From positions 1-64,000 of the forward strand of contig JASGCM010000007.1 of the NCBI GenBank assembly GCA_030054175.1: a stretch of DNA of 64,000 bases. Reading direction: 5' to 3'. Below are positions 30,118-39,921 of this stretch, one piece after another (position 1 is the first letter of the stretch; each line of letters starts with the position of its first letter). Position numbers and translations under genes: made by a program. The stretch is from Alphaproteobacteria bacterium (lineage in GTDB: Bacteria; Pseudomonadota; Gammaproteobacteria; Burkholderiales; Burkholderiaceae_C). Below the pieces are notes generated by a model. That model was not told the origin of the DNA, searched no databases, and saw only the letters and a program-made list of their open reading frames with translations.

Positions 30118-32360
30118 GCTTTTCCTTTTTTGCTGGCCACGGCTTTTTTCACCGCAGACTTGAGTGCCTGAATGGGCGAAAGCCGGGCCGCATCGGCAGC
30201 GGCCTTGGCGCCTTTGGTTTTGGCACCACGGCCCTGCTCTTGGGACTTGCCCTCGGAAATGGCTGATCGACGGTCGTTGCGCTCTGAACGGACAGGCCGC
30301 ATCGAGCGCTCGATGTCGTCGTGCACCAAGCGGAAATCAATCTTGCGACCATCCAGATCCACGCGGCTGACTTGGATGCGCACTCGCGAGCCGATGGCAT
30401 AGCGGATGCCGGTGCGCTCACCGCGCAGTTCTTGTCGCACTTCGTCAAAACGGAAATACTCTCCGCTCAACTCGGTGATGTGCACCAGACCCTCGACATA
30501 CAAAGCGTCCAGGGTCACGAACAGTCCAAACGAAGTCACCGCCGACACCACGCCAGCGTATTCTTCACCCAGGTGATCGCGCATGAATTTGCATTTGAGC
30601 CAAGCCTGGACGTCGTTGCTGGCCTCATCGGCTCGACGCTCGTTGGCGCTGCAATGCAAGCCCGCCGCTTCCCAGGCCGACTGGGTGGCGCCGGCCTTGC
30701 CCTTGACGACAGGCGCTGCGGGGGCTCGACCGCGCTGCGCCAAACGGCGCGACAGTTTGGCGTGTGCCTCGCCCGGCACGGGCAATTGGGGCAATTCATA
30801 ACGCTTTTTGCTCAGAATCGCTTTGATCACCCGGTGCACCAAGAGATCGGGGTAACGCCGGATCGGGCTGGTGAAATGGGTATAGGCCTCAAACGCCAAG
30901 CCAAAGTGACCACTGTTGGTGGGGGTGTAGATGGCTTGTTGCATCGAGCGCAACAACATGGTGTGAATTTGCTGGACGTCGGGCCGCCCCTCGGTGGCCT
31001 TGGTAATGGCCTGGAACTCGCTGGGTTGCGGGTCATCGCTGACACTCAAATTCAAACCCAGCGCTTTCAGGTAACTGCGCAACAACTCCAATTTCTCGGG
31101 GGTTGGCCCCTCATGAACCCGAAACAAACCGGGGTGCTTGGCCTGCATGATGAAGTCGGCGCTGCAGCAGTTGGCTGCCAGCATCGCCTCTTCGATCAAT
31201 CGATGGGCATCGTTGCGCACACGTGGCACTATTTTCTCGATGCGCCCTTGCTCATCGCAAATGATCTGAGTCTCGGTCGTCTCGAAATCCATCGCCCCGC
31301 GCCGCTGTCGAGCGCCCAGCAAAGCGCGGTACACATCGTGCAGATGTATCAGGTTTTGAACCCGCTCGGCCCGGTCCAAGGCCTGGGGTCCACGGGTGTT
31401 GGATAAAATCGCTGCCACCTCGGTGTAGGTGAAACGAGCGTGGCTGTGCATGACTGCCGGATAAAACTGATACGCCGCCACATCCCCCTGGGCATCGATC
31501 ATCATGTCGCAGACCATGCACAAGCGATCGACATCGGGGTTCAAAGAGCACAAGCCATTCGAAAGCTTCTCGGGCAGCATGGGAATGACCCGGCGCGGGA
31601 AATAAACGCTGGTGGCGCGGTCAAAGGCGTTCACATCGATGGCCGAACCCGACTGCACATAGTGGCTGACATCGGCAATCGCCACCAACACACGCCAACC
31701 CTTGCGCCGGCCGATCTTGGTGGGCTCGGCATAAACAGCGTCGTCGAAATCGCGCGCGTCCTCGCCGTCGATGGTCACCAAGGGCACGTCACGCAAATCG
31801 ACGCGACCCTTGAGGTCAGCGCCCAAGACCTGATCTGGCAGACCTTTGGCCATGTCGAGGCAAGCGGCGGAAAACTCGTGCGGTACCCCGTATTTGCGCA
31901 CTGCGATCTCGATCTCCATACCAGGATCATCGACCTCGCCCAAGACCTCGGTGACCCGCCCCACGGGTTGCCCGTAGAGACTGGGTGGCTCGGTCAAACC
32001 CACCACCACCACTTGGCCCGGCTTGGCCGGTCCCGTGGCGGATTTGGGGATGATGATGTCTTGCCCATAGCGTTTGTCTTCAGGCGCCACCAGCCAGATG
32101 CCGTTTTCTTGCAACAAACGTCCAATGATCGGGTGATCCCGGCGCTCAACGATCTCCAGGACCTTGCCCTCGGGACGGCCTCGATTGTCGGTGCGCGCCA
32201 CCCGGGCACGCACCCGGTCGCGGTGCAACACGGCACGCATTTCATTGGGAGGCAGATAAATGTCGGACGATCCGTCATCTTTTTGGATGAAGCCGTGGCC
32301 ATCCCGATGACCCAGCACGGTCCCTTCGAATTCTTCCAACACGGTGTTGGATGGGCTCAA
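30099..32360 (-). CDS. rnr: ribonuclease R
   Basis: Processive 3'-5' exoribonuclease that degrades structured RNA and takes part in rRNA quality control. The protein has a cold-shock-like domain (EGTVLGHRDGHGFIQKDDG), the RNB catalytic core with DGEDARDFDDAVYA carrying the metal-binding Asp cluster, PMLPEKLSNGLCSLNP, an S1 domain (about YAGVVSAVTSFGLFVTLD) and a Lys-rich tail. The helix-turn-helix found at the start of E. coli RNase R is absent. No ATG occurs at the 5' end: candidates are TTG 32360 (used, 753 residues), GTG 32342, or ATC 32369, which has AAAGG six bases upstream. The 5' end faces tRNA-Leu and overlaps its promoter. Confidence 0.9.
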   Translation of the reverse strand: MSPSNTVLEEFEGTVLGHRDGHGFIQKDDGSSDIYLPPNEMRAVLHRDRVRARVARTDNRGRPEGKVLEIVERRDHPIIGRLLQENGIWLVAPEDKRYGQDIIIPKSATGPAKPGQVVVVGLTEPPSLYGQPVGRVTEVLGEVDDPGMEIEIAVRKYGVPHEFSAACLDMAKGLPDQVLGADLKGRVDLRDVPLVTIDGEDARDFDDAVYAEPTKIGRRKGWRVLVAIADVSHYVQSGSAIDVNAFDRATSVYFPRRVIPMLPEKLSNGLCSLNPDVDRLCMVCDMMIDAQGDVAAYQFYPAVMHSHARFTYTEVAAILSNTRGPQALDRAERVQNLIHLHDVYRALLGARQRRGAMDFETTETQIICDEQGRIEKIVPRVRNDAHRLIEEAMLAANCCSADFIMQAKHPGLFRVHEGPTPEKLELLRSYLKALGLNLSVSDDPQPSEFQAITKATEGRPDVQQIHTMLLRSMQQAIYTPTNSGHFGLAFEAYTHFTSPIRRYPDLLVHRVIKAILSKKRYELPQLPVPGEAHAKLSRRLAQRGRAPAAPVVKGKAGATQSAWEAAGLHCSANERRADEASNDVQAWLKCKFMRDHLGEEYAGVVSAVTSFGLFVTLDALYVEGLVHITELSGEYFRFDEVRQELRGERTGIRYAIGSRVRIQVSRVDLDGRKIDFRLVHDDIERSMRPVRSERNDRRSAISEGKSQEQGRGAKTKGAKAAADAARLSPIQALKSAVKKAVASKKGKAKKARR

Positions 32361-32374
32361 TTTTTTGATACAAT
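32347..32374 (+). promoter_or_regulatory. tRNA-Leu promoter
   Basis: TACAAT (32369-32374) with TTGGAT (32347-32352) 16 bp upstream reads toward the tRNA, whose 5' end lies 18 bp past the -10. It overlaps the start region of rnr on the other strand. Confidence 0.5.
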
Positions 32375-32392
32375 GCCTTTCTTTCCTGAAAT

Positions 32393-32477
<85 letters not shown>

Positions 32478-32500
32478 ATCTTACAAGACAAATTTAAATG

Positions 32501-32530
32501 AATAAGGCCGTCGCACGTGACGGCCTTATT
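32501..32530. terminator. bidirectional terminator between tRNA-Leu and rimO
   Basis: AATAAGGCCGTC (32501-32512) pairs perfectly with GACGGCCTTATT (32519-32530), a 12-bp stem with a six-base loop. T-rich sequence follows on both strands. It ends tRNA-Leu on the plus strand and rimO on the minus strand, separating rimO from rnr. Confidence 0.85.
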
Positions 32531-32544
32531 CTTTGGTGTTTCCC

Positions 32545-33927
32545 TCAAATGGGCACCGCCACCAGATCATGCCCTTGGGTTGCCACCACGCGGGCTCGGG
32601 TGAATTCCCCCACCGCGATGCGTTTGCTGATTTTTTCCGGCGGCAACAAGTGCACCACGCCGTCGATCTCGGGGGCATCGGCATAGCTGCGCCCCACTCC
32701 CCCCTGGCGCCCCGCGCCGGCGGCCGAGTCGACCAATACCTGCAAAGTCTGTCCCACGCGCTGCTGCAACTGAGCCATCGACACCTCTTCGGCCACGGCC
32801 ATGAAGCGGGCGCGACGCTCCTCACGCTCTTGCGCGGGCAGCATGCCAGGCAACTGGTTGGCCAGCGCGCCCTGGACCGGGCTGTAGGCGAAGCAACCGG
32901 CACGGTCGATGAGGGCTTGGCGCATGAAGTCGAGCAGGTGATCGAACTCGGCCTCGGTCTCACCGGGGAAGCCGGCGATGAAGGTGCTTCGAACCACCAA
33001 CTGCGGGCACAACTCGCGCCAACGCCCGATGCGTTCCAGATTGCGCTCGCCGCTGGCGGGTCGCTTCATGCGCTTCAAGACATCAGGGTGGCTGTGCTGA
33101 AAAGGCACATCCAAATAGGGCAAGATCAAACCATCGGCCATGAGTGGAATCAACTCATCGACCGAGGGATAGGGGTAGACATAGTGCAGGCGTACCCAAG
33201 CGCCGTGCCGTTGCGCCAACTCACCCAAAGCGCGCGCCAGTTCCAAGAGGCGAGTCTTCACCGGACGGCCTTCGTAAAAGCCAGTGCGGTACTGCACGTC
33301 CACGCCATAGGCCGAAGTGTCTTGACTGATCACCAGCAACTCTTTGACTCCGGTCTCAAAAAGCGCCTGCGCTTCTTTGAGCACGTCGCCAATCGGGCGG
33401 CTGACCAGATCGCCGCGCATGGACGGAATGATGCAAAAGGTACACCGGTGGTTACAGCCCTCGGAAATTTTCAGGTAGGCGTAATGACGCGGCGTGAGTT
33501 TGACGCCGGCGGGGCCGATTTGGGGCGGAGGCACCAAATCGGTATAGGGGTCATGCGGTTTGGGCAGATGCTGGTGTACCGCATCCATGACCTCTTGGGT
33601 GGCGTGCGGGCCGGTCACCGCCAACACATTGGGATGCACTTGACGCACCAGGTTGTCGCCGCTGGCGTCGGCTTGCGCGCCCAAACACCCGGTCACGATG
33701 ACCTTGCCGTTTTCAGCCAGGGCTTCGCCGATGGTGTCCAGACTTTCTTTGACTGCATCATCGATGAAGCCGCAGGTGTTGATGATCACCAGATCGGCCC
33801 CTTGAAAGGTCTTGCTGGTCTGATAGCCCTCAGCACTGAGTTGGGTCAGAATCAATTCCGAGTCAGTCAGCGCCTTGGGGCAACCCAGGCTGACAAAACC
33901 GACTTTGGGTGAAGTCACAGTCGACAT
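32545..33927 (-). CDS. rimO: ribosomal protein S12 methylthiotransferase RimO
   Basis: Radical-SAM enzyme that adds a methylthio group to Asp88 (E. coli numbering) of ribosomal protein S12. The 460 residues contain the N-terminal auxiliary-cluster domain (C16, C52, C81), the radical-SAM motif CxxxCxxC at C158, C162 and C165, and a C-terminal TRAM domain. The sequence [15 protein letters not shown] distinguishes RimO from MiaB. It starts 7 bp after phaR on the same strand and ends at a strong terminator. Confidence 0.96.
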   Translation of the reverse strand: MSTVTSPKVGFVSLGCPKALTDSELILTQLSAEGYQTSKTFQGADLVIINTCGFIDDAVKESLDTIGEALAENGKVIVTGCLGAQADASGDNLVRQVHPNVLAVTGPHATQEVMDAVHQHLPKPHDPYTDLVPPPQIGPAGVKLTPRHYAYLKISEGCNHRCTFCIIPSMRGDLVSRPIGDVLKEAQALFETGVKELLVISQDTSAYGVDVQYRTGFYEGRPVKTRLLELARALGELAQRHGAWVRLHYVYPYPSVDELIPLMADGLILPYLDVPFQHSHPDVLKRMKRPASGERNLERIGRWRELCPQLVVRSTFIAGFPGETEAEFDHLLDFMRQALIDRAGCFAYSPVQGALANQLPGMLPAQEREERRARFMAVAEEVSMAQLQQRVGQTLQVLVDSAAGAGRQGGVGRSYADAPEIDGVVHLLPPEKISKRIAVGEFTRARVVATQGHDLVAVPI

Positions 33928-33934
33928 AACGGCC

Positions 33935-34429
33935 TTAAGGGTTGGGGCGTTTCATGCCCATGGCACCCAGCATCTGCTCGGTGTAGGCATTGAAACCCTG
34001 TAAAAACGGATGGGGGGTCTGCGCCATTTTCAGCCAAGCGTCGGAGGAGAAAGGCACGGCCTGCTCGGCCATCTTGCGCTGGAAGTCCATCATTTGCTGG
34101 ACATTACTCTCTAGGAAGTTGCCCATTTGACCCTGCATGGCATGGCCATAAAAACGAATCAGGTTGGCCAGGGCGCTCTCGGAGAACAGCGGCACGCCGG
34201 CGTTTTCTTCTTCCAGAATGATTTGCAACAAAATGCTGCGCGTCAGGTCATCCTGGGTCTTGGCGTCCTGCACCACCAAATCGACATGGTCCATGACCAT
34301 TTTTTTCACATCGCTCAGGGTGATGTAAGACGATGTGGCCGTGTCGTACAAACGGCGATTCGGGTACTTTTTGATCACGCGGCGACCGCCGCCGTCAGCA
34401 TCGGACGATTTCTGCTTTTGTCGGGCCAC
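33935..34429 (-). CDS. phaR: polyhydroxyalkanoate synthesis repressor PhaR
   Basis: DNA-binding repressor that senses PHB granules and controls phasin and PHB genes. The 164-residue protein has the PHB/PHA accumulation regulator DNA-binding domain ([29 protein letters not shown], about 17-45), the PHB-binding domain (about 60-105) and a C-terminal MG-rich tail. I choose GTG 34429 because GGAG stands five bases upstream and a TAAAAT -10 lies between it and the ATG at 34474. bdhA, a PHB-breakdown gene, lies elsewhere in the window. Confidence 0.9.
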   Translation of the reverse strand: MARQKQKSSDADGGGRRVIKKYPNRRLYDTATSSYITLSDVKKMVMDHVDLVVQDAKTQDDLTRSILLQIILEEENAGVPLFSESALANLIRFYGHAMQGQMGNFLESNVQQMMDFQRKMAEQAVPFSSDAWLKMAQTPHPFLQGFNAYTEQMLGAMGMKRPNP

Positions 34430-34458
34430 GGCCACTCCACATTCTTTGAACAAAGGGC

Positions 34459-34464
34459 ATTTTA
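34459..34464 (-). promoter_or_regulatory. possible phaR -10 element
   Basis: TAAAAT on the minus strand, 30 bp ahead of the GTG start used for phaR. The -35 region is weak. Its position argues against the upstream ATG as the true start. Confidence 0.35.
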
Positions 34465-34489
34465 CGGCATGCACCCTGCGCGAAGGGCT

Positions 34490-35302
34490 TTACCACTGCT
34501 GCAAGCCAGTGTTCAGCATGTAGGCGGCGATGAAGATCAGCATGGTGCCAAAAATGCGCTTGAGCTTTTGCACCGGTAGTTTTTGCGCCGCACGCGCGCC
34601 CATGGGGGCCGTGAGCATGCTGCAACTGGTCATGGCCAAACAAGCGGGCACCCAGACATACCCCAGAGAGCCCGAGGGCAGGCCTTGGATGCCCCAACCG
34701 CTGTAGATGTAGCCCACGGCATTGAAGAAGGCGATGGGGAAACCCAGCGCGGAACTGGTGGCCACCGCTTGGTGGATGGGCATATTGCACCAGGTCAGAA
34801 AAGGCACGGTGATGAAGGCTCCGCCCGCGCCCACCAATCCCGAGACCAGCCCGATGGCCGATCCCACCGCCCCCAGCCCCATGGCGCCGGGCAGCTGGCG
34901 CGCAGGCTGGGGTTTGCGGTCAAAATACATTTGCGTGGCCAAAAAGCCCACGAACAGGGCAAACACCACGGCCAGAGTGCCGCCCTTGATGTTGGAGAAA
35001 ATCCAAACGCTGGCCACCACCGAGCCCAATCCAACCCCGGGGACCAAAGAAGCCGCCACCGGCCAACGCACTTTACCCAGACGGTGGTGCGCACGCACAC
35101 TGGAGATGGAAGTAACGACGATGGTCGCCATGGCGGTGGCGATGGCCATTTTCACGCCCAGTTGCGGGCCCACGCCTTGTTGGGCGAGGTAGTAGGAAAT
35201 GAATGGCACCATCAGCAGGCCACCGCCGATGCCGAGCAAGCCGGCCATGAAACCGGCAAAAGCGCCCACAGCCGCAAGAACCAGAAAACCTTCGATGTGC
35301 AT
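34490..35302 (-). CDS. TauE/SafE-family sulfite exporter-like permease
   Basis: An integral membrane transporter of the TauE/SafE (DUF81) family, whose members move sulfite, sulfoacetate or other organic anions. The 270 residues hold about eight hydrophobic helices and two copies of the family's glycine motif: GFMAGLLGIGGGLLMVPF near 17 and GLVSGLVGAGGAFITVPFL near 153. It lies 70 bp after fdsA on the same strand. Import or export of oxalate or formate is conceivable from context, but not shown by the sequence. Confidence 0.8.
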   Translation of the reverse strand: MHIEGFLVLAAVGAFAGFMAGLLGIGGGLLMVPFISYYLAQQGVGPQLGVKMAIATAMATIVVTSISSVRAHHRLGKVRWPVAASLVPGVGLGSVVASVWIFSNIKGGTLAVVFALFVGFLATQMYFDRKPQPARQLPGAMGLGAVGSAIGLVSGLVGAGGAFITVPFLTWCNMPIHQAVATSSALGFPIAFFNAVGYIYSGWGIQGLPSGSLGYVWVPACLAMTSCSMLTAPMGARAAQKLPVQKLKRIFGTMLIFIAAYMLNTGLQQW

Positions 35303-35371
35303 GGCGCAGATGATATCTGCCCACCCAGCCTCGGGCGGTCACACCGGCGTCAGTTCATGGGGCAAGCCAAT

Positions 35372-38197
35372 TCAGGCGGTCTCGGACTGCAGGCGGGCCA
35401 TGACCTGACCGCCACCGTAACTGCCGGCAGGGATCACCTCTCCGCCCGGTGTGACCCGGATGGCGCAGTACTTGAACTCGGGGATCTTGCCAAACGGGTC
35501 CAGCGCCGAGTTGGTCAGCCGGTTGATGGCTGCCTCGTAGTAGCAAAACGGCACAAAGATCGCGCCGCGCGGCGAGCCATCGTCAGCCCGTGCGTAAAGC
35601 GCCACTTTGCCGCGTCGGGATTGCAGAGTGATCACCTGACCCGGCTTGACGCCCCACTCGGCCAAGTCTAGCGGGTGCACCAGGGCCACCGGATCGGGCT
35701 CAATGGCATCGAGCACCGAGGCGCGGCGGGTCATGCTGCCGGTGTGCCAGTGCTCCAACTGGCGACCGGTGATCAACACCATGGGGTACTCGGCATCGGG
35801 CTTCTCGTTGGCCGGGATGATGTCGGCGGGCACGAAGCGCGCCTTTCCATCCTCACGCGGGAAATCGTCGACAAACACCACCGACTCGCCGGGGTCGCCC
35901 TCGGCTCGGCACGGATAAGTCACCGCGTGCTCGTGCTGCAGTCGGTCCCAAGTGATGCCACCAATGCTGGGCATGGTGTGGCGCATTTCGTCAAAGACTT
36001 CCGAAACATGACCGTAGTTCCAGTCCAAGCCCAAGCGGTTGGCGATCTGCTGAATGATCCAAAGGTCTTGCCGGGCATCGCCCGGCGGTTCGATGGCCTT
36101 GCGACCCATCTGCACCAGGCGATCGGTGTTGGTGAAGGTGCCATCCTTCTCGGGGAAGGCGCTGGCGGGAAGGATGACGTCGGCGAGGTAAGCGGTTTCG
36201 GTCAAGAAAATGTCTTGAACCACCAGCAAATCCAAATGGGCCAATGCGTGCCGTGCGTGGTTGGCGTCGGGGTCGGACATGGCGGGGTTTTCACCCATCA
36301 CGTACAAGCCCTTGATCTGGCCTTGGTCGATGGCCTTCATGACCTCGACCACGGTCAGACCGGGTTTGTCATCCAGCGTCCCTGGGGTCAGGTTCCAACT
36401 GCGCTCAAACTGCGCACGGACCTCGGGCTTGGAGACATGCTGGTAGTCGGGGAACATCATCGGAATCAGACCAGCATCGGAGGCACCCTGGACGTTATTT
36501 TGTCCTCGCAAGGGATGCAAGCCAGTGCCGGGGCGTCCAATCTGGCCCGTCATCAAAGACAGCGAGATCAGGCAACGCGCGTTGTCTGTGCCGTGCACGT
36601 GCTGAGACACCCCCATGCCCCACAGAATCATAGAACCTTTGGAAGTGGCATACAAGCGCGCCACCTCGCGGATGGTTTCGGCATCAATGCCACAAATGGG
36701 GGCCATGAGTTCTGGCGTGTATTGGGCCACGTTGCGACGCAACTCTTCAAAGCCAATGGTGCGGCTGTCAATGAAGGCCTGATTGACCAAACCCTCGGTG
36801 ACGATGACGTTCATCATCGCATTCAGCAAAGGCACATCGGTGTCCGGCTTGAATTGCAAAAAACGGTGGGCATAGCGGGCCAAGTCGGTGCGGCGCGGGT
36901 CAAGAACGATGACCTTGGTGCCCTGCTGCGCTGCGTTCTTGATCCAAGTCGCCGCCACCGGGTGGTTGACCGTGGGGTTGGCGCCGATGATGATGACCAC
37001 CTCGGCCTCGGTCACGTCCATCACCGGGTTGGACACTGCACCCGAACCGATGCCTTCGAGCAATGCCGATACCGAAGAGGCGTGGCACAGGCGCGTGCAA
37101 TGGTCGACGTTGTTGGTGCCAAAACCAGTGCGCACCAGTTTTTGGAACAAATAGGCTTCTTCGTTGCTTCCCTTGGCCGAACCAAAACCAGCCAGCGCAT
37201 ATTTGCCATGGCGGTCGCGGTTCTGGCGCAGACCACCGCCGGCGAATTCCAGCGCCTCCTCCCAGGTGGCCTCCCGAAACACATCCGAAATGCGTTCGGG
37301 GTCCATGCTGAAGTCACCGCTCTTGGGCGCGTCGGCGCGGCGGATCAAGGGTTTGGTCAGGCGATGCGGGTGGTGCACATAGTCAAAGCCATATCGGCCT
37401 TTGACGCACAGGCGGCCATGGTTGGCCGGTCCATCTCGGCCTTCTACATAGGTGATGCGATCCTCGCGCACATTGAAGGTCAATTGGCAACCCACACCGC
37501 AGAAGGGGCACACCGAATCCACTTGCCGATCCGGTTCGCTCAGAGCGACTTCGCGCGCTGGCATCAAAGCGCCGGTGGGGCAGGCTTGCACACATTCGCC
37601 GCAAGCCACGCAAGTCGAGTTGCCCATGGGGTCGTCCAAGTCAAACACAATCTTGGCATGATCACCGCGCATCGCCAAACCGATCACGTCGTTGACCTGT
37701 TCCTCACGGCAAGCGCGCAGGCAGCGCGTGCACTGGATGCAAGCGTCCAGGTTGACGGCGATGCCGGGGTGCGACAGATCGGCGTTGGGTTGGGTGCGCG
37801 ACTCAAAACGCGGTTGGCCCACGTCCAAATGCTCGGCCCATTGGTCGACCTCGTTGTGGCGGGTGTACTCTTTTTCGGGCATGTCGGCCAGCAAAAGTTC
37901 CAACACCATCTTCTGGGCTCCCACGGCGCGTTCGCTGTCGGTGGTGACCTTCATGCCCTCGGTGGGAGCCCTGCAGCACGAAGGCGCCAGAACGCGCTCA
38001 CCGGCAATTTCCACCACGCAGGCGCGGCAGTTGCCAGCGGTCTCCAGACCGTCTTTGTAGCAAAGGTGTGGAATCTCGATGCCGGCGCTTTGGGCAACCT
38101 TCAACAAGGTCTCCCCGGCTTGGGCCTGCATCTCGCGGCCGTTCAAATGAAAACGCACGACCTGGGTGGCGTTGATGGGTGTGGCAGTGGTGCTCAT
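35372..38197 (-). CDS. fdsA: NAD-dependent formate dehydrogenase, alpha (molybdenum) subunit
   Basis: Catalytic subunit that oxidises formate to CO2 at a bis-MGD molybdenum site and passes electrons to the diaphorase part. In 941 residues: a [2Fe-2S] ferredoxin domain (C46, C57, C60, C74/C75), a His/Cys cluster region, two [4Fe-4S] clusters (CIQCTRCLRAC 153-163 and CVACGECVQAC 196-206), another (CPFCGVGC 230-237), and a molybdopterin oxidoreductase domain. The metal ligand is probably Cys371 in RLCHASS; a C-terminal dinucleotide-binding domain follows. It follows the fused fdsGB by 18 bp. No fdsC or fdsD is nearby. Confidence 0.95.
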   Translation of the reverse strand: MSTTATPINATQVVRFHLNGREMQAQAGETLLKVAQSAGIEIPHLCYKDGLETAGNCRACVVEIAGERVLAPSCCRAPTEGMKVTTDSERAVGAQKMVLELLLADMPEKEYTRHNEVDQWAEHLDVGQPRFESRTQPNADLSHPGIAVNLDACIQCTRCLRACREEQVNDVIGLAMRGDHAKIVFDLDDPMGNSTCVACGECVQACPTGALMPAREVALSEPDRQVDSVCPFCGVGCQLTFNVREDRITYVEGRDGPANHGRLCVKGRYGFDYVHHPHRLTKPLIRRADAPKSGDFSMDPERISDVFREATWEEALEFAGGGLRQNRDRHGKYALAGFGSAKGSNEEAYLFQKLVRTGFGTNNVDHCTRLCHASSVSALLEGIGSGAVSNPVMDVTEAEVVIIIGANPTVNHPVAATWIKNAAQQGTKVIVLDPRRTDLARYAHRFLQFKPDTDVPLLNAMMNVIVTEGLVNQAFIDSRTIGFEELRRNVAQYTPELMAPICGIDAETIREVARLYATSKGSMILWGMGVSQHVHGTDNARCLISLSLMTGQIGRPGTGLHPLRGQNNVQGASDAGLIPMMFPDYQHVSKPEVRAQFERSWNLTPGTLDDKPGLTVVEVMKAIDQGQIKGLYVMGENPAMSDPDANHARHALAHLDLLVVQDIFLTETAYLADVILPASAFPEKDGTFTNTDRLVQMGRKAIEPPGDARQDLWIIQQIANRLGLDWNYGHVSEVFDEMRHTMPSIGGITWDRLQHEHAVTYPCRAEGDPGESVVFVDDFPREDGKARFVPADIIPANEKPDAEYPMVLITGRQLEHWHTGSMTRRASVLDAIEPDPVALVHPLDLAEWGVKPGQVITLQSRRGKVALYARADDGSPRGAIFVPFCYYEAAINRLTNSALDPFGKIPEFKYCAIRVTPGGEVIPAGSYGGGQVMARLQSETA

Positions 38198-38215
38198 GAA
38201 TGCTCCAATGGGGGA

Positions 38216-39913
38216 TCAGGCCAATTCCTGCGGGAAGTACTTGATCACACAATCCATGGGGTTGGGGGCCGCTTGCCCCAGGCCGCAAATCGAGGCATCT
38301 CGCATCACGCGCGAGAGGTCGGCCAACAAGGCCAAATCCCATTTCGGTCGATCCATCAAGGACACGGCCTTGGCAGTGCCCACCCGACACGGGGTGCATT
38401 GCCCACAGGACTCGTGCTGAAAGAATTTCATCATATTGCGTGCCGCCGCCGTCGCGCTGTCTTGATCTGACAGCACGATGACTGCCGCCGAGCCAATGAA
38501 ACAACCATGGGGTTGCAAGGTGTCGAAATCGAGCGGAATATCGTTCATCTGGGCGGGCAAGATGCCACCCGAGGCACCGCCGGGCAAATAGCCGTAGAAG
38601 CGATGGCCGTTTTGCATGCCTGAGCAATATTCATCGATCAATTCCTGGATGGTGATGCCCGCAGGAGCCAGCTTGACGCCGGGTTGTTTCACACGACCCG
38701 AGACCGAGAACGAACGCAAACCCTTGCGACCGTGGCGGCCATGCGAGGCGAACCACTCGCCACCTTTTTCCAGAATCTCTCGGACCCAAAACAGGGTTTC
38801 GAAATTGTGCTCCAAAGTCGGGCGACCAAATAGGCCCACCTGGGCCACATAAGGCGGGCGCAGTCGGGGCATGCCGCGCTTGCCCTCGATCGATTCGATC
38901 ATGGCCGACTCCTCGCCGCAAATATAGGCCCCTGCCCCGCGGCGCAACTCGATGTTCGGCATATGGGCCATGGGAGGGTGCGCCTGCAAGCGGGCAATCT
39001 CTTTTTCCAGCAAGGCGCGGCAGCCATGGTATTCGTCGCGCAGGTAGACGTAAATGCGCTCAATGCCCACGGCCCAAGCGGCGATCAGCATGCCTTCGAG
39101 GAAGCGGTGAGGGTCACGCTCCAGGTAATGGCGGTCTTTGAAAGTACCGGGCTCGCCCTCGTCGATGTTAACGGCCATGAGGCGCGGGCCGGCTTCGGCA
39201 CGCACGATGCGCCACTTGCGACCGGCAGGGAAACCGGCACCGCCCAAACCACGCAAACCAGAACCTTCCATGGTCTTGAGAACCGACTCGACGTCGCAGC
39301 GCCCCTCCACACAGTCTTTCAGCAGTTGGTAGCCACCGTCGGCGACATAGGCCGCCATCTCGATGTACGGGGCCGGTTCGTGCCGGGTCTGACCGGCTTG
39401 AACGGCTTGGGTCACTTTCTCCACCGTCGCACAGGCGATGGGGTGTTGCCCGATCACCGCAGCCGGGGCTTGCTCGCAGCGGCCGATACAAGGGGCAGGA
39501 ATCACACGCACATCACGGCCCAGCAGCGCGGGCAGCCTGGCCAACAGGCTTTGAGCTCCGGCCATCTCGCAAGACAGACCGTCGCACACCCGCACCGTCA
39601 GCGGCGCGGGGGCGGCCTGTCCTTCCTTGACCACGTCAAAGTGGTGGTAGAAGGTCGCGACCTCGTAGACCGCCGTCTGGGGCAATTTCATCTCTTCTGC
39701 CAAAGCCGCCAGGTGGTCGGCCGACAAATGGCCAAAACAATCCTGAATTTTGTGCAGATGCTCAATCAGCAGATCGCGTTGGCGCGAGGCCTGCCCCAGC
39801 AACTCACGCACTTGCTGCAGGCCTTGGGGCGAGGCGCGCCGGCCTTTGGGGCCTTGACGCTTGCGCTCTCTGGACGCGGCTTGCACGGCGATGGGGATGA
39901 TGGGATGGTTCAT
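38216..39913 (-). CDS. formate dehydrogenase gamma-beta fusion (NuoE-NuoF type)
   Basis: Diaphorase module that passes electrons from FdsA to NAD+. In 565 residues the N-terminal third is a NuoE/FdsG thioredoxin-like [2Fe-2S] domain (ATFYHHFDVV, CDGLSCEMAGA, then CIGRCEQAP). The rest is a NuoF/FdsB subunit with GLRGLGGAGFPAGRKW (NADH site), NIDEGEPGTFKDR and GAGAYICGEESAMIESIEG (FMN site), and the [4Fe-4S] motif ESCGQCTPCR. FdsG and FdsB are separate proteins in Rhodobacter and Cupriavidus. The ATG at 39913 is eight bases after the frc stop; an in-frame TTG at 39925 overlaps frc. Confidence 0.92.
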   Translation of the reverse strand: MNHPIIPIAVQAASRERKRQGPKGRRASPQGLQQVRELLGQASRQRDLLIEHLHKIQDCFGHLSADHLAALAEEMKLPQTAVYEVATFYHHFDVVKEGQAAPAPLTVRVCDGLSCEMAGAQSLLARLPALLGRDVRVIPAPCIGRCEQAPAAVIGQHPIACATVEKVTQAVQAGQTRHEPAPYIEMAAYVADGGYQLLKDCVEGRCDVESVLKTMEGSGLRGLGGAGFPAGRKWRIVRAEAGPRLMAVNIDEGEPGTFKDRHYLERDPHRFLEGMLIAAWAVGIERIYVYLRDEYHGCRALLEKEIARLQAHPPMAHMPNIELRRGAGAYICGEESAMIESIEGKRGMPRLRPPYVAQVGLFGRPTLEHNFETLFWVREILEKGGEWFASHGRHGRKGLRSFSVSGRVKQPGVKLAPAGITIQELIDEYCSGMQNGHRFYGYLPGGASGGILPAQMNDIPLDFDTLQPHGCFIGSAAVIVLSDQDSATAAARNMMKFFQHESCGQCTPCRVGTAKAVSLMDRPKWDLALLADLSRVMRDASICGLGQAAPNPMDCVIKYFPQELA

Positions 39914-39921
39914 GGTGGCTC

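Noticed and set aside
35675..38470. A 931-codon open frame antisense to fdsA and the end of fdsGB.
   Set aside because: It is the mirror of a GC-rich, strongly conserved gene. Its product is His- and Gln-rich with no recognisable domain.
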